From Haloarculaceae archaeon (GTDB lineage Archaea; Halobacteriota; Halobacteria; Halobacteriales; Haloarculaceae), in NCBI GenBank assembly GCA_018609665.1, contig JAHENN010000141.1:1-5580 (forward strand): 5,580 bases of DNA, read 5' to 3'. Positions within the stretch are counted from its first letter, which is position 1. Every line of letters starts with the position of its first letter. The translations under genes were made by a program, and so were the position numbers. Below the pieces are notes generated by a model. It saw nothing but the letters and a program-made list of their open reading frames with translations. It did not search any database and was not told the DNA's origin. Below are positions 1-4,643 of the stretch, piece by piece.

Positions 1-58
1 CGCAGGGAGTCGTCCGGAACGAGCACTGAGCGAACGCAGTGAGCGACGCGCTTCGTTC

Positions 59-77
59 GGACGACCGGCGGTCGTCC
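59..77. repeat. Perfect 8-bp hairpin, 3-base loop
   Basis: Arms GGACGACC (59-66) and GGTCGTCC (70-77) are exact reverse complements around GGC. The centre (63-73, GACCGGCGGTC) has the same 11-base frame as the capped hairpins elsewhere in the window, but here the outer GA faces TC, so it pairs fully and not as G.A mismatches. It may act as an RNA 3'-end structure or as a DNA cruciform; the sequence does not distinguish these. Confidence 0.7.
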
Positions 78-84
78 GTGATCA

Positions 85-103
85 CGAAAATCTTCGATTT
101 TCG
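85..103. repeat. Perfect 8-bp AT-rich hairpin, 3-base loop
   Basis: Arms CGAAAATC (85-92) and GATTTTCG (96-103) are exact reverse complements around TTC. It starts eight bases after the 59-77 hairpin ends. The AT-rich stem stands out in this GC-rich region. Read on the plus strand it ends in a T run inside the stem (98-101), which could help transcription termination, but no classic U tract follows the stem. Confidence 0.65.
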
Positions 104-169
104 GACGACAGCGAGCCATCGCGAGGCGCCGAGCGGAGCGACGGGCCTCGGACTGGCGAACGGCGAGCG

Positions 170-194
170 GGCGGTCGACCGACGGGAGACCGCC
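170..194 (+). repeat. Capped hairpin, 7-bp arms
   Basis: Arms GGCGGTC (170-176) and GACCGCC (188-194) flank the 11 bases GACCGACGGGA. The same two arms with the same 11-base spacing recur at 3989-4013. In the cap, positions 1-2 and 10-11 read GA and GA, and position 3 (C) is complementary to position 9 (G). The triloop here is GAC, where most other copies have GNA. Confidence 0.65.
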
Positions 195-204
195 AGCCGT
201 GCGA

Positions 205-225
205 GCGGTGACCGGAGGGAACCGC
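205..225 (+). repeat. Capped hairpin, 5-bp arms
   Basis: Arms GCGGT (205-209) and ACCGC (221-225) flank the cap GACCGGAGGGA. It fits GA-X-C-GNA-G-X'-GA with X.X' = C.G and triloop GGA. The same arms with a different cap occur at 4103-4123. Confidence 0.65.
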
Positions 226-261
226 GAGCATCGCGAGCCGTGAGCCGCGCGACCGGACCCC

Positions 262-332
262 GCCGAGGGCTTTCGAGGTGGCAACATCGAAGCAGGCACC
301 AGCTACGTCGAGGCGAGCGCGAGCGAACCAGA
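262..332 (-). repeat. 71-bp intergenic repeat, copy 1
   Basis: The reverse complement of this stretch aligns without gaps to 4711-4781, matching at 59 of 71 positions by hand count. The longest identical run is 17 bases, around the core TCGAAAGCCCTCG. It sits 15 bases beyond the stop codon of the dehydrogenase gene. Read on the minus strand in one frame it gives a peptide containing ARARLDVAGACF and SKALGG, similar to the peptide in the other copy. The differences between copies are not concentrated at synonymous positions, so I treat it as a non-coding repeat and not a gene fragment. Confidence 0.75.
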
Positions 333-347
333 TCACCACACAGACCC

Positions 348-1109
348 TCAACTAGTCGAGAAGCCGCCGTCGACGACGAGGCCGTGGCCGGTGACGAAGG
401 AGGCCTCCTCCGACAGCAGAAAGGCGATGGCGTCGGCGACCTCCTCGGGTTCGCCGAGGCGTTTCAGCGGGTACTTTTCGGCGGCCGCCTCCTTGGCGGC
501 CTCGGGGTCGTCCTTGGACTGGAAGTACTGGTTCCCGAGCGGCGTCTCGATGAAGCCGGGGCAGACGGCGTTCGCGCGGACGCCGTCGCGGCCGGCCTCG
601 GCGGCGACCGCCCGCGTGAAGTTCAGCACCGCGCCCTTCGTCAGCGAGTAGACCGACTGCCGGGCCATGCCGAGAAACGACGCCAGCGAGCCGACGTTGA
701 CGATGGCGCCGGCGCCCTGCCGCTTGAGGTGCGGCAGCGTCGCCCGGCAGCCGTTCCAGACGCCGCGCAGGTTCACGTCGAGGACGTACTCGAAGGTCCC
801 GTCGGTGACGTCCTCGACGGTCGCCGGCGGGTGGCCGACGCCGGCGTTGTTGACGACGCCGTCGAGGCCGTACTCCTCGACGGTCGTCTCGACGACAGCC
901 TCGAACTCCTCGGCGTCGGCGACGTCGAGGTGGTGGAAGACGGCGTCGCCGCCCGCCTCCTCAACGGCGGCGACCGTCGCCTCGCCGCCGTCGTCGTCGA
1001 CGTCCGTCACGACGACGAAGCCGCCCCCTTCGGCGACGCGGACCGCCGTCGCGCGCCCGATTCCGGAGCCTGCGCCCGTGATGAACACCGTGTCGTCCTC
1101 GAATCGCAT
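348..1109 (-). CDS. SDR-family NAD(P)-dependent oxidoreductase
   Basis: This 253-residue protein has the length and order of a classical short-chain dehydrogenase/reductase. The N-terminal Rossmann motif TGAGSGIG is at residues 11-18, an acidic residue at the end of strand beta-2 (Asp36) favours NAD(H) over NADP(H), and NNAG is at 87-90. The catalytic tetrad is Asn113, Ser141, Tyr154 and Lys158 (in YSLTK), followed by PGFIETP at 184-190 and the usual C-terminal VTGHGLVVDGG. It resembles FabG/3-oxoacyl-ACP-reductase-like members, but the family covers many alcohol and ketone substrates and nothing in the neighbourhood names one, so the substrate is unknown. Expected to be a soluble tetramer. 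The ATG at 1107-1109 lies 27 bases from a TATA-like box, supporting this start on a leaderless mRNA. Transcribed divergently from the DUF151 gene. Confidence 0.95.
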   Translation of the reverse strand: MRFEDDTVFITGAGSGIGRATAVRVAEGGGFVVVTDVDDDGGEATVAAVEEAGGDAVFHHLDVADAEEFEAVVETTVEEYGLDGVVNNAGVGHPPATVEDVTDGTFEYVLDVNLRGVWNGCRATLPHLKRQGAGAIVNVGSLASFLGMARQSVYSLTKGAVLNFTRAVAAEAGRDGVRANAVCPGFIETPLGNQYFQSKDDPEAAKEAAAEKYPLKRLGEPEEVADAIAFLLSEEASFVTGHGLVVDGGFSTS

Positions 1110-1132
1110 ACGCCCACGACGGCGGTGACCGG

Positions 1133-1139
1133 CATAAGC
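1133..1139 (-). promoter_or_regulatory. TATA-like box of the SDR gene
   Basis: CTTATGC on the minus strand is centred about 27 bases upstream of the ATG at 1109, the spacing expected if transcription starts at or next to the start codon. It shares an 86-bp divergent intergenic region with the promoter of the gene at 1196. Confidence 0.6.
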
Positions 1140-1166
1140 CCTGTCCGCCCCGGCGCGAAGGACGGG

Positions 1167-1173
1167 CTTTTGC
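1167..1173 (+). promoter_or_regulatory. TATA-like box of the DUF151-hisE pair
   Basis: CTTTTGC is centred about 26 bases before the ATG at 1196. GAGGT abuts the ATG directly and is too close to act as a Shine-Dalgarno site, so a leaderless transcript carrying both genes is likely. The two TATA boxes of this divergent region are only about 34 bases apart and the two transcripts head away from each other. Confidence 0.55.
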
Positions 1174-1195
1174 CGCTCGACGCGCTCGGTGAGGT

Positions 1196-1639
1196 ATGGA
1201 TGCGCACATCGAAGGCGTCCGCGTCGCGGAGACGCCCGGCGGACTCGCGGCCGTCGTCACCCTCGGGGTCGACGACGCGGCGGAGGTGCTGCCCATCTTT
1301 ATCGGCGTCGAGGAGGCCACCAGCATCGCCCGCGGCCTCGACGCCGACGACATCGGCCGGCCGCTGACCCACGACCTCCTGCTGGACGTGATGGAAGAGC
1401 TCGGCGGCCGCGTCGAGCGGGTCGTCGTCTCGGGGCTGGAGGACGACACCTACGTCGCGGACCTCCACGTCGACACCCCGCGGGCCGACGCCGTCGTCGA
1501 CGCCCGGCCGAGCGACTCGCTGGCGCTGGCCGCGCGGACGAACGCCGACATCGAGGTCGAACGGTCGGTGTTCGAGGCCGGCAGCGAGCCCCTCAAGGAG
1601 TACGACGACTTCGACGACATCCGGGAGCTGATGGTATGA
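1196..1639 (+). CDS. DUF151 / bifunctional nuclease (BFN) domain protein
   Basis: The 147-residue product is a single BFN (DUF151) domain. Hallmarks are VLPIFIGVEEATSI at about 31-44, RPLTHDLLLDVMEELG at about 55-70, a middle beta-rich part with the TYVADLHV strand at about 85-92, and DARPSDSLALAART at 102-115, the most conserved block of the family. Family members are small acidic proteins; plant and bacterial relatives have reported DNase/RNase activity, but the role in archaea is not settled, so a nuclease function here is inference. The C-terminal tail after about residue 125 is acidic and matches haloarchaeal composition. Its last codons overlap the start of hisE by four bases (ATGA), so the two are very probably co-transcribed and translationally coupled. 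Confidence 0.92.
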   Translation: MDAHIEGVRVAETPGGLAAVVTLGVDDAAEVLPIFIGVEEATSIARGLDADDIGRPLTHDLLLDVMEELGGRVERVVVSGLEDDTYVADLHVDTPRADAVVDARPSDSLALAARTNADIEVERSVFEAGSEPLKEYDDFDDIRELMV

Positions 1640-1941
1640 CCGACGATACGGGCGACGCCGACGAGGTGCTGTCAGAGCTGTTTTCGGTCATCGAATCCCG
1701 GAAGGCCGAACTCCCGGAGGGCTCCTACACCGCGTCGCTGTTCACCCACGAGAAGGGCGAGAACGCCGTCCTGGAGAAGCTGGGCGAGGAGACGACGGAG
1801 CTGCTCCTCGCCGCGAAGGACGGCGACGCCGCCGAGCTGACCCACGAGGCCGCCGACGTCGTCTACCACCTGCTCGTGCTGCTGTCGATGCACGACGTCG
1901 ACCTCGCCGAGCTGCGGGCGGAGCTCGACGAGCGCCGCTGA
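1636..1941 (+). CDS. hisE: Phosphoribosyl-ATP pyrophosphatase (HisE)
   Basis: A 101-residue stand-alone HisE, the second step of histidine biosynthesis: it hydrolyses phosphoribosyl-ATP to phosphoribosyl-AMP and pyrophosphate. It has the all-alpha MazG-like fold. SYTASLF at 30-36 is the conserved substrate-side segment, and KLGEETTELLLAAK (48-61) with HEAADVVYHLLVLL (70-83) supply the Mg-binding acidic residues (Glu51, Glu52, Glu55, Glu71, Asp74). Bacteria often fuse HisE to HisI; here it is separate and no other his gene is in the window, so the pathway is dispersed. The ATG at 1636 overlaps the upstream TGA, and GGGAG at 1623-1627 sits eight bases before it as a plausible ribosome binding site. 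The gene ends three bases from the convergent gene at 1945. Confidence 0.95.
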   Translation: MTDDTGDADEVLSELFSVIESRKAELPEGSYTASLFTHEKGENAVLEKLGEETTELLLAAKDGDAAELTHEAADVVYHLLVLLSMHDVDLAELRAELDERR

Positions 1942-1944
1942 CCG

Positions 1945-2160
1945 CTACGACGCGTTCGGGTGGGTGTCGATGTGGTGAATCGTCGCCGGCGACAGCAGCC
2001 GGCCGCTCGGCAGTTCCACCCAGCCGTTGGCCCGGACCGTCGCCGGCCCCTCGTGGAGCACCGTCTCGCCGGCGGGGTCGGCGTAGATGACGACCCGGTC
2101 GTGGTCGTCCTCGAAGAGCTCGCGGAGGGTCTCGAGCATCGTCTCTGCGGGGGCTATCAT
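1945..2160 (-). CDS. Small conserved-looking hypothetical protein
   Basis: A 71-residue acidic protein I do not recognise. The first 20 residues look helical (METLRELFEDD-like, from about residue 8). The rest reads as alternating short strands (RVVIYADP, ETVLHEGPATVRANGWVELPSG, LLSPATIHHID), suggesting a small alpha plus beta-barrel domain. No cysteines, membrane segment or signal peptide. Two ATG codons compete: 2160, used here, and 2139 (Met8). A T6 run centred 27 bases before 2160 favours the longer form as a leaderless start. Composition (many Asp/Glu, no Lys) fits a real haloarchaeal gene. It follows the ASCH-like gene by 43 bases and may share its transcript as well as having its own promoter. 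Function unknown. Confidence 0.75.
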   Translation of the reverse strand: MIAPAETMLETLRELFEDDHDRVVIYADPAGETVLHEGPATVRANGWVELPSGRLLSPATIHHIDTHPNAS

Positions 2161-2184
2161 GCCCGTCCGGTCGCCGCGCTCCGC

Positions 2185-2190
2185 AAAAAA
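2185..2190 (-). promoter_or_regulatory. T6 run: TATA-like box and/or terminator
   Basis: Minus-strand TTTTTT followed by GCG is centred about 27 bases upstream of the ATG at 2160, the position of an archaeal TATA box. The same run begins 13 bases after the stop codon of the upstream ASCH-like gene, where a U-rich archaeal terminator would lie. Either or both roles are possible. Confidence 0.5.
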
Positions 2191-2203
2191 TCCCCGCCCC
2201 GTC

Positions 2204-2524
2204 CTACCGGCGCTCGAAGCGGTAGGTGACGATCTCGCTCGTGTCGTCCCACTCGAAGTCGCCGGGGTGGACCTGCTCCATCCGTTGCCTGTACGCCTCC
2301 AGCGAGGGCGACCCCTCCCGGCGGGCGTCGTCGTCGTCGAGGTCCCCGAGGGTGCGCTCCTCGACGCCCGTCACCTCGAAGCGCTCGCCGTCGAGTTGGA
2401 AGGTGTCACCGGACTCGGCGTAGCGGTTCGAGCCGCCGCGGCTGAGCTGCGTCACGTCGCCCGCGAGGACGGCCTCCTGGACGCGGTCGTTCGGGAGCAG
2501 GGTGTCGGGGTCGATGTCGGCCAT
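2204..2524 (-). CDS. ASCH/PUA-like domain protein
   Basis: A 106-residue acidic soluble protein resembling the small ASCH-domain proteins common in haloarchaea. Visible elements are DPDTLLPNDRVQEAVLAGDVTQLSRG at the N-terminus (first strand and basic patch), an YAESGDTFQLDGERFEVTGVEERTLGDL block at about 36-63 matching the ASCH beta-barrel with its conserved ERTLGDL turn, then an acidic DDDDARREG and a C-terminal WDDTSEIVTYRFE strand. ASCH domains are PUA-like folds linked to RNA or nucleotide binding; which ligand this one binds is unknown. The assignment rests on remembered family pattern, not on a search. The ATG at 2522-2524 has a TATA-like box about 25 bases upstream that overlaps the end of the neighbouring membrane-protein gene. 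Confidence 0.8.
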   Translation of the reverse strand: MADIDPDTLLPNDRVQEAVLAGDVTQLSRGGSNRYAESGDTFQLDGERFEVTGVEERTLGDLDDDDARREGSPSLEAYRQRMEQVHPGDFEWDDTSEIVTYRFERR

Positions 2525-2545
2525 GCCGGGCCTACGGGCCGGGCG

Positions 2546-2552
2546 TACTTAA
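2546..2552 (-). promoter_or_regulatory. TATA-like box of the ASCH gene, overlapping a stop codon
   Basis: TTAAGTA on the minus strand is centred 25 bases before the ATG at 2524. It contains the TAA stop codon (2549-2551) of the upstream membrane-protein gene, so the two features share bases. With only 24 bases between the genes, read-through transcription is equally possible. Confidence 0.5.
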
Positions 2553-2911
2553 CCGCCCAGGAGGCCGCCGACGGCGCCGCCGATCGCGCTGTCGACGGCG
2601 AAGACGAGGGCGACGACGGCGCCGGCTGCGAAGACGCCGAGGCCACCGAGGGCGCCGAGGGGACCGGCGACCGCGCTGCCGACGAGCGTCACGAACGCCG
2701 CCAGCGCGACGGCGGCGATGAGCCCGCCGAGGGCGCCCGCCAGCAGGCCGTGCCAGGCGCCGCTCGCGAGGCCGCCGCCGGCGAGGAAGCCGGCGGTCAG
2801 CCCGGCAATCAGTCCCGCGCCGACGTGGCCGATTACCGGCAGGGCGAAGGCGAAGAGGCTCGCGACGACGCCGACGACGAAGCCGACGAGGACCGCACTC
2901 CAGTCGGTCAT
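2549..2911 (-). CDS. DUF5518-like integral membrane protein
   Basis: The product from the ATG at 2911 is 120 residues and almost wholly hydrophobic, with about four membrane-spanning segments: roughly 6-26, 30-50, 55-78 and 84-106. It is rich in Gly and Ala, with small-residue helix-packing motifs (GAGLIAGLTAGFLAGGG) and a C-terminal DSAIGGAVGGLLGG ending typical of archaeal DUF5518 proteins. No catalytic residues or transporter signature are visible; function unknown. The same frame stays open upstream to 3892, but that extension runs antisense to the GTPase and reads as low-complexity Arg/Val-rich sequence, so I start at MTDWSAV. A weak TATA-like ACTTGT about 26 bases upstream supports this start. 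First of a leftward group with the ASCH-like and 71-residue genes. Confidence 0.85.
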   Translation of the reverse strand: MTDWSAVLVGFVVGVVASLFAFALPVIGHVGAGLIAGLTAGFLAGGGLASGAWHGLLAGALGGLIAAVALAAFVTLVGSAVAGPLGALGGLGVFAAGAVVALVFAVDSAIGGAVGGLLGG

Positions 2912-2931
2912 GCGCCCGGTTCGACGCCGGC

Positions 2932-2940
2932 GGACAAGTC
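2932..2940 (-). promoter_or_regulatory. Possible weak promoter of the membrane-protein gene
   Basis: GACTTGTCC on the minus strand is centred about 25 bases before the ATG at 2911. It departs from a good haloarchaeal TATA box, so the call rests mainly on spacing. Confidence 0.3.
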
Positions 2941-2980
2941 GCTGTCGGCCCCGCGGCGGCCAGCACGGCCGACACGCGGC

Positions 2981-2987
2981 GCTTATA
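2981..2987 (+). promoter_or_regulatory. TATA box of the NOG1-type GTPase gene
   Basis: CTTATAC is centred 27 bases before the ATG at 3011 and stands out in a GC-rich background. This is one of the two clearest TATA boxes in the window and predicts a leaderless GTPase mRNA. Confidence 0.7.
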
Positions 2988-3010
2988 CGGCCGGGTGCTG
3001 AACCTAGGAC

Positions 3011-3988
3011 ATGGACTTCGAAGGCCTTCCGACGACGCCCCGGTCGGAGGAGCTGGTCGACAAGGCGTTCTCGCGGGCGGCGCGGGCGGGGCGGGCCAAG
3101 CAGGGCAAGGAGGCCCAGGAGTCGATGCTGCAGACGGCCGGCAACATCCTCTCGGACAACCTCCAGAACGTCGTCACGACGTGGCCGGACTTCGACGACG
3201 TCGACCCATTCTACCACGAGTTCGCCGACGCGACGCTGGCCGACACCGACGTCGGCGGCGTCGACGCCCTCCGGCAGGACCTCTCGGCGGTGATGAACGC
3301 CGGCCGGCAGGCCGACAGCATCAAAAGCGAGTACCAGGGACGGATCCGGACGGCCGACACCGAGACGGCCCGGAAGCTCCGCAAGCAGGCGTTCGCCCGG
3401 CTGGCGGACGTCACCGAGTCGGTCTCCGAGGAGCTGCTGGCGATCGGCGAGGCGCGGGACGCGCTGCACACGCTGCCGGACATCCGGGCCGACGAGCCGG
3501 CGGTCGTCGTCGCGGGCTACCCCAACGTCGGCAAGTCGTCGTTCGTCAACCACCTCACGAACGCCGACAACGAGACCGCCGCCTACCCGTACACGACGAC
3601 GGGGCTCGACGTGGGCCACGTCGAGGTCGACCGCGTGCGGTACCAGCTGGTCGACACGCCGGGGCTGCTCGACCGCCCGGCCGAGGAGCGCAACGCCATC
3701 GAGTCCCAGGCCGTCTCGGCGCTGACGCACCTGGCCGACGCGGTGCTGGTGCTGCTCGACGCCAGCGGCGACTGCGGCTACCCACTCGGGCGACAGCGCG
3801 AGCTGCTCGCCGAGATCGAGGCGCAGTTCGACGTCCCGGTGCTGTCGGTCTGCAACAAGGCCGACCGCTCGCGGGACGCCGAGGCCGACCACTACATGAG
3901 CGTCGAGACCGGCGAGAACGTCGAGGACGTGCTGTCGGCGGCCGTCGACGCCGTCGGCTACGAGGCCGAACTGCCGTTTGAGGAGTAG
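3011..3988 (+). CDS. NOG1-family GTPase (ribosome assembly)
   Basis: A 325-residue Obg/NOG1-type GTPase. The N-terminal 160 residues are the helical NOG1 domain (ends near TLPDIRADEP). The G domain follows: G1 GYPNVGKSS at 169-177, G2 threonines in YPYTTTGLDVGH (about 192-203), G3 DTPG at 215-218 and G4 NKAD at 282-285. It ends soon after the G domain, as archaeal members do; eukaryotic Nog1 carries a long C-terminal extension that is absent here. Nog1 acts in large ribosomal subunit assembly in eukaryotes, so a cytosolic role in 50S maturation is inferred. The start is well supported by the TATA box at 2981. Its 3' end opens onto the hairpin-rich gap, so the hairpin caps lie in sense orientation in its possible 3' UTR. 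Confidence 0.95.
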   Translation: MDFEGLPTTPRSEELVDKAFSRAARAGRAKQGKEAQESMLQTAGNILSDNLQNVVTTWPDFDDVDPFYHEFADATLADTDVGGVDALRQDLSAVMNAGRQADSIKSEYQGRIRTADTETARKLRKQAFARLADVTESVSEELLAIGEARDALHTLPDIRADEPAVVVAGYPNVGKSSFVNHLTNADNETAAYPYTTTGLDVGHVEVDRVRYQLVDTPGLLDRPAEERNAIESQAVSALTHLADAVLVLLDASGDCGYPLGRQRELLAEIEAQFDVPVLSVCNKADRSRDAEADHYMSVETGENVEDVLSAAVDAVGYEAELPFEE

Positions 3989-4013
3989 GGCGGTCGAGCG
4001 GAGCGAGACCGCC
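3989..4013 (+). repeat. Capped hairpin, 7-bp arms
   Basis: Arms GGCGGTC (3989-3995) and GACCGCC (4007-4013) begin on the base after the GTPase stop codon and flank the cap GAGCGGAGCGA. Arms and spacing are identical to 170-194, but the cap differs at positions 3, 7 and 9 among others, keeping X.X' complementary (G.C instead of C.G). The triloop is GGA. Confidence 0.7.
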
Positions 4014-4023
4014 GAGAGTCCGA

Positions 4024-4044
4024 GCGGGGAGCGAAGCGACCCGC
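4024..4044 (+). repeat. Capped hairpin with GCGAAGC centre
   Basis: Arms GCGGG (4024-4028) and CCCGC (4040-4044) flank the cap GAGCGAAGCGA. Its centre is GCGAAGC, a sequence known to form an exceptionally stable single-stranded DNA mini-hairpin with a GAA triloop. Confidence 0.7.
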
Positions 4045-4053
4045 GAGGAGTAG

Positions 4054-4074
4054 CGTGGGACCGCAGGTCCCACG
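4054..4074. repeat. Perfect 9-bp hairpin, GCA triloop
   Basis: CGTGGGACC (4054-4062) and GGTCCCACG (4066-4074) pair fully around GCA. Its central 11 bases, GACCGCAGGTC, share the frame of the other caps, but the GA/GA mismatch is replaced by GA/TC, giving an uninterrupted stem. It is the strongest simple hairpin between the two convergent gene ends, so it is a candidate terminator or RNA-end stabiliser, although no U tract follows. Confidence 0.7.
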
Positions 4075-4102
4075 AACGACGTGAGGCGCCTCGATGAAGC
4101 GA

Positions 4103-4123
4103 GCGGTGAACGCAGTGAACCGC
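4103..4123 (+). repeat. Capped hairpin with ACGCAGT centre
   Basis: Arms GCGGT (4103-4107) and ACCGC (4119-4123) flank the cap GAACGCAGTGA, with X.X' = A.T and triloop GCA. The same 11-mer occurs at 32-42 without good arms. A degenerate core GCGGAGC follows at 4129-4135. Confidence 0.7.
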
Positions 4124-4158
4124 GAGCAGCGGAGCAGCAGAGAGCGACGGCGACCGGG

Positions 4159-4614
4159 CTACGAGTTCGGCAGCAGGACGCCGAGACCGATTTCGACGCT
4201 CCGCTCGACGGTCGAGGCGGCCAGCGAGACCCCGGCGGCGGGCGACGGCAGCCGGTCGCCGATCACCCAGCGGTAGCCCTCAAGGGGCGTCAGCGTCGTC
4301 ATTGCCAGCAGGGTCGTGGCCGGCACGTCGACAGCGGCGTGGCCGAGCGGGCGGTACCGGGGGTTGTAGCTGTCGGTCGTGACGACCCAGACGGCGGGAT
4401 ATTCCCGTATCTGGAGGTGGGTGCCGGGCTCGCGCTCGCGGTAGACGGCGACGGCGCCCTTGTGGATCGACCACGGGAAGTTCGACCGCCGGAGGTCGAG
4501 GTCGGCCGGCAGCGTCGGCGCGGCGGCTTTTGGGAGCCGGACCTTCGCGTCGGCGTCCAGCGAGCGAGCCAGCGTGACCGCCTCGTCCCAGTCGCCGGCG
4601 ACGCGTTCATCCAT
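4159..4614 (-). CDS. Hypothetical haloarchaeal protein
   Basis: A 151-residue protein I do not recognise. The frame is open further upstream to an ATG at 4683, but a TATA box (GTATAAG on the plus strand, 4637-4643) lies inside that extension, exactly 26 bases before the ATG at 4614, so 4614 is chosen. The N-terminal part is acidic and helical (MDERVAGDWDEAVTLARSLD). It continues with mixed strands containing FPWSIHKGAVAVYRERE (about 46-62), YPAVWVVTTDSYNPRYRP (about 71-88) and a moderately hydrophobic VPATTLLAMTTLTPLEGY stretch, which is too polar-flanked for a confident membrane helix. No cysteines, nucleotide-binding motif or signal peptide. Convergent with the GTPase gene, 170 bases apart. 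Composition matches its neighbours. Function unknown. Confidence 0.8.
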   Translation of the reverse strand: MDERVAGDWDEAVTLARSLDADAKVRLPKAAAPTLPADLDLRRSNFPWSIHKGAVAVYREREPGTHLQIREYPAVWVVTTDSYNPRYRPLGHAAVDVPATTLLAMTTLTPLEGYRWVIGDRLPSPAAGVSLAASTVERSVEIGLGVLLPNS

Positions 4615-4636
4615 ACGGGCGGCAAGGGCGTCGGGG

Positions 4637-4643
4637 GTATAAG
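4637..4643 (-). promoter_or_regulatory. TATA box fixing the start at 4614
   Basis: CTTATAC on the minus strand is identical to the GTPase TATA box and centred 26 bases upstream of the ATG at 4614. It rules against the longer start at 4683, whose extra 23 residues would be encoded across the promoter. Confidence 0.7.

Larger units (their letters stand above)
1..261. other. Hairpin-rich non-coding region
   Basis: No convincing gene lies here. The stretch is packed with short inverted repeats: 59-77, 85-103, an imperfect one at 123-149, 170-194 and 205-225, each described separately or in the findings. An imperfect outer stem pairs 10-22 with 53-64 (one unpaired base) and encloses the 11-mer GAACGCAGTGA at 32-42, which recurs at 4108-4118. 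A direct repeat of GCGAGC(C)ATCGCGAG is at 111-125 and 224-237. The region lies 3' of the minus-strand dehydrogenase. It may also be 3' of a plus-strand gene ending at or before the window edge; a TGA at 27-29 is compatible but proves nothing. Open frames here have compositions unlike haloarchaeal proteins (Arg/Ser-rich, few acidic residues). Confidence 0.7.

Noticed and set aside
1..261. CRISPR array or tRNA/rRNA gene in the repeat-rich start
   Set aside because: Repeats are short, inverted and irregularly spaced, with no constant direct repeat and unique spacer pattern, and no cloverleaf was found.
82..351. Minus-strand 89-codon frame across the first intergenic region
   Set aside because: It covers the 71-bp repeat and hairpins, is Arg/Ser-rich with few acidic residues and resembles a repeat-derived spurious frame.
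39..1367. Long plus-strand open frame of about 442 codons
   Set aside because: It runs antisense to the well-supported dehydrogenase and through the hairpin region; it is Arg-rich and has no recognisable domain. GC-rich codon bias keeps antisense frames open in such genomes.
1942..1944. Terminator between the convergent hisE and 71-residue genes
   Set aside because: Only 3 bp separate the stop codons and no T-rich tract or hairpin is visible just beyond either end; the transcripts probably overlap.
2912..3892. In-frame upstream extension of the membrane-protein gene, antisense to the GTPase
   Set aside because: The added sequence is low-complexity and Arg/Val-rich, mirrors the GTPase codons, and the hydrophobic protein has a normal ATG at 2911.
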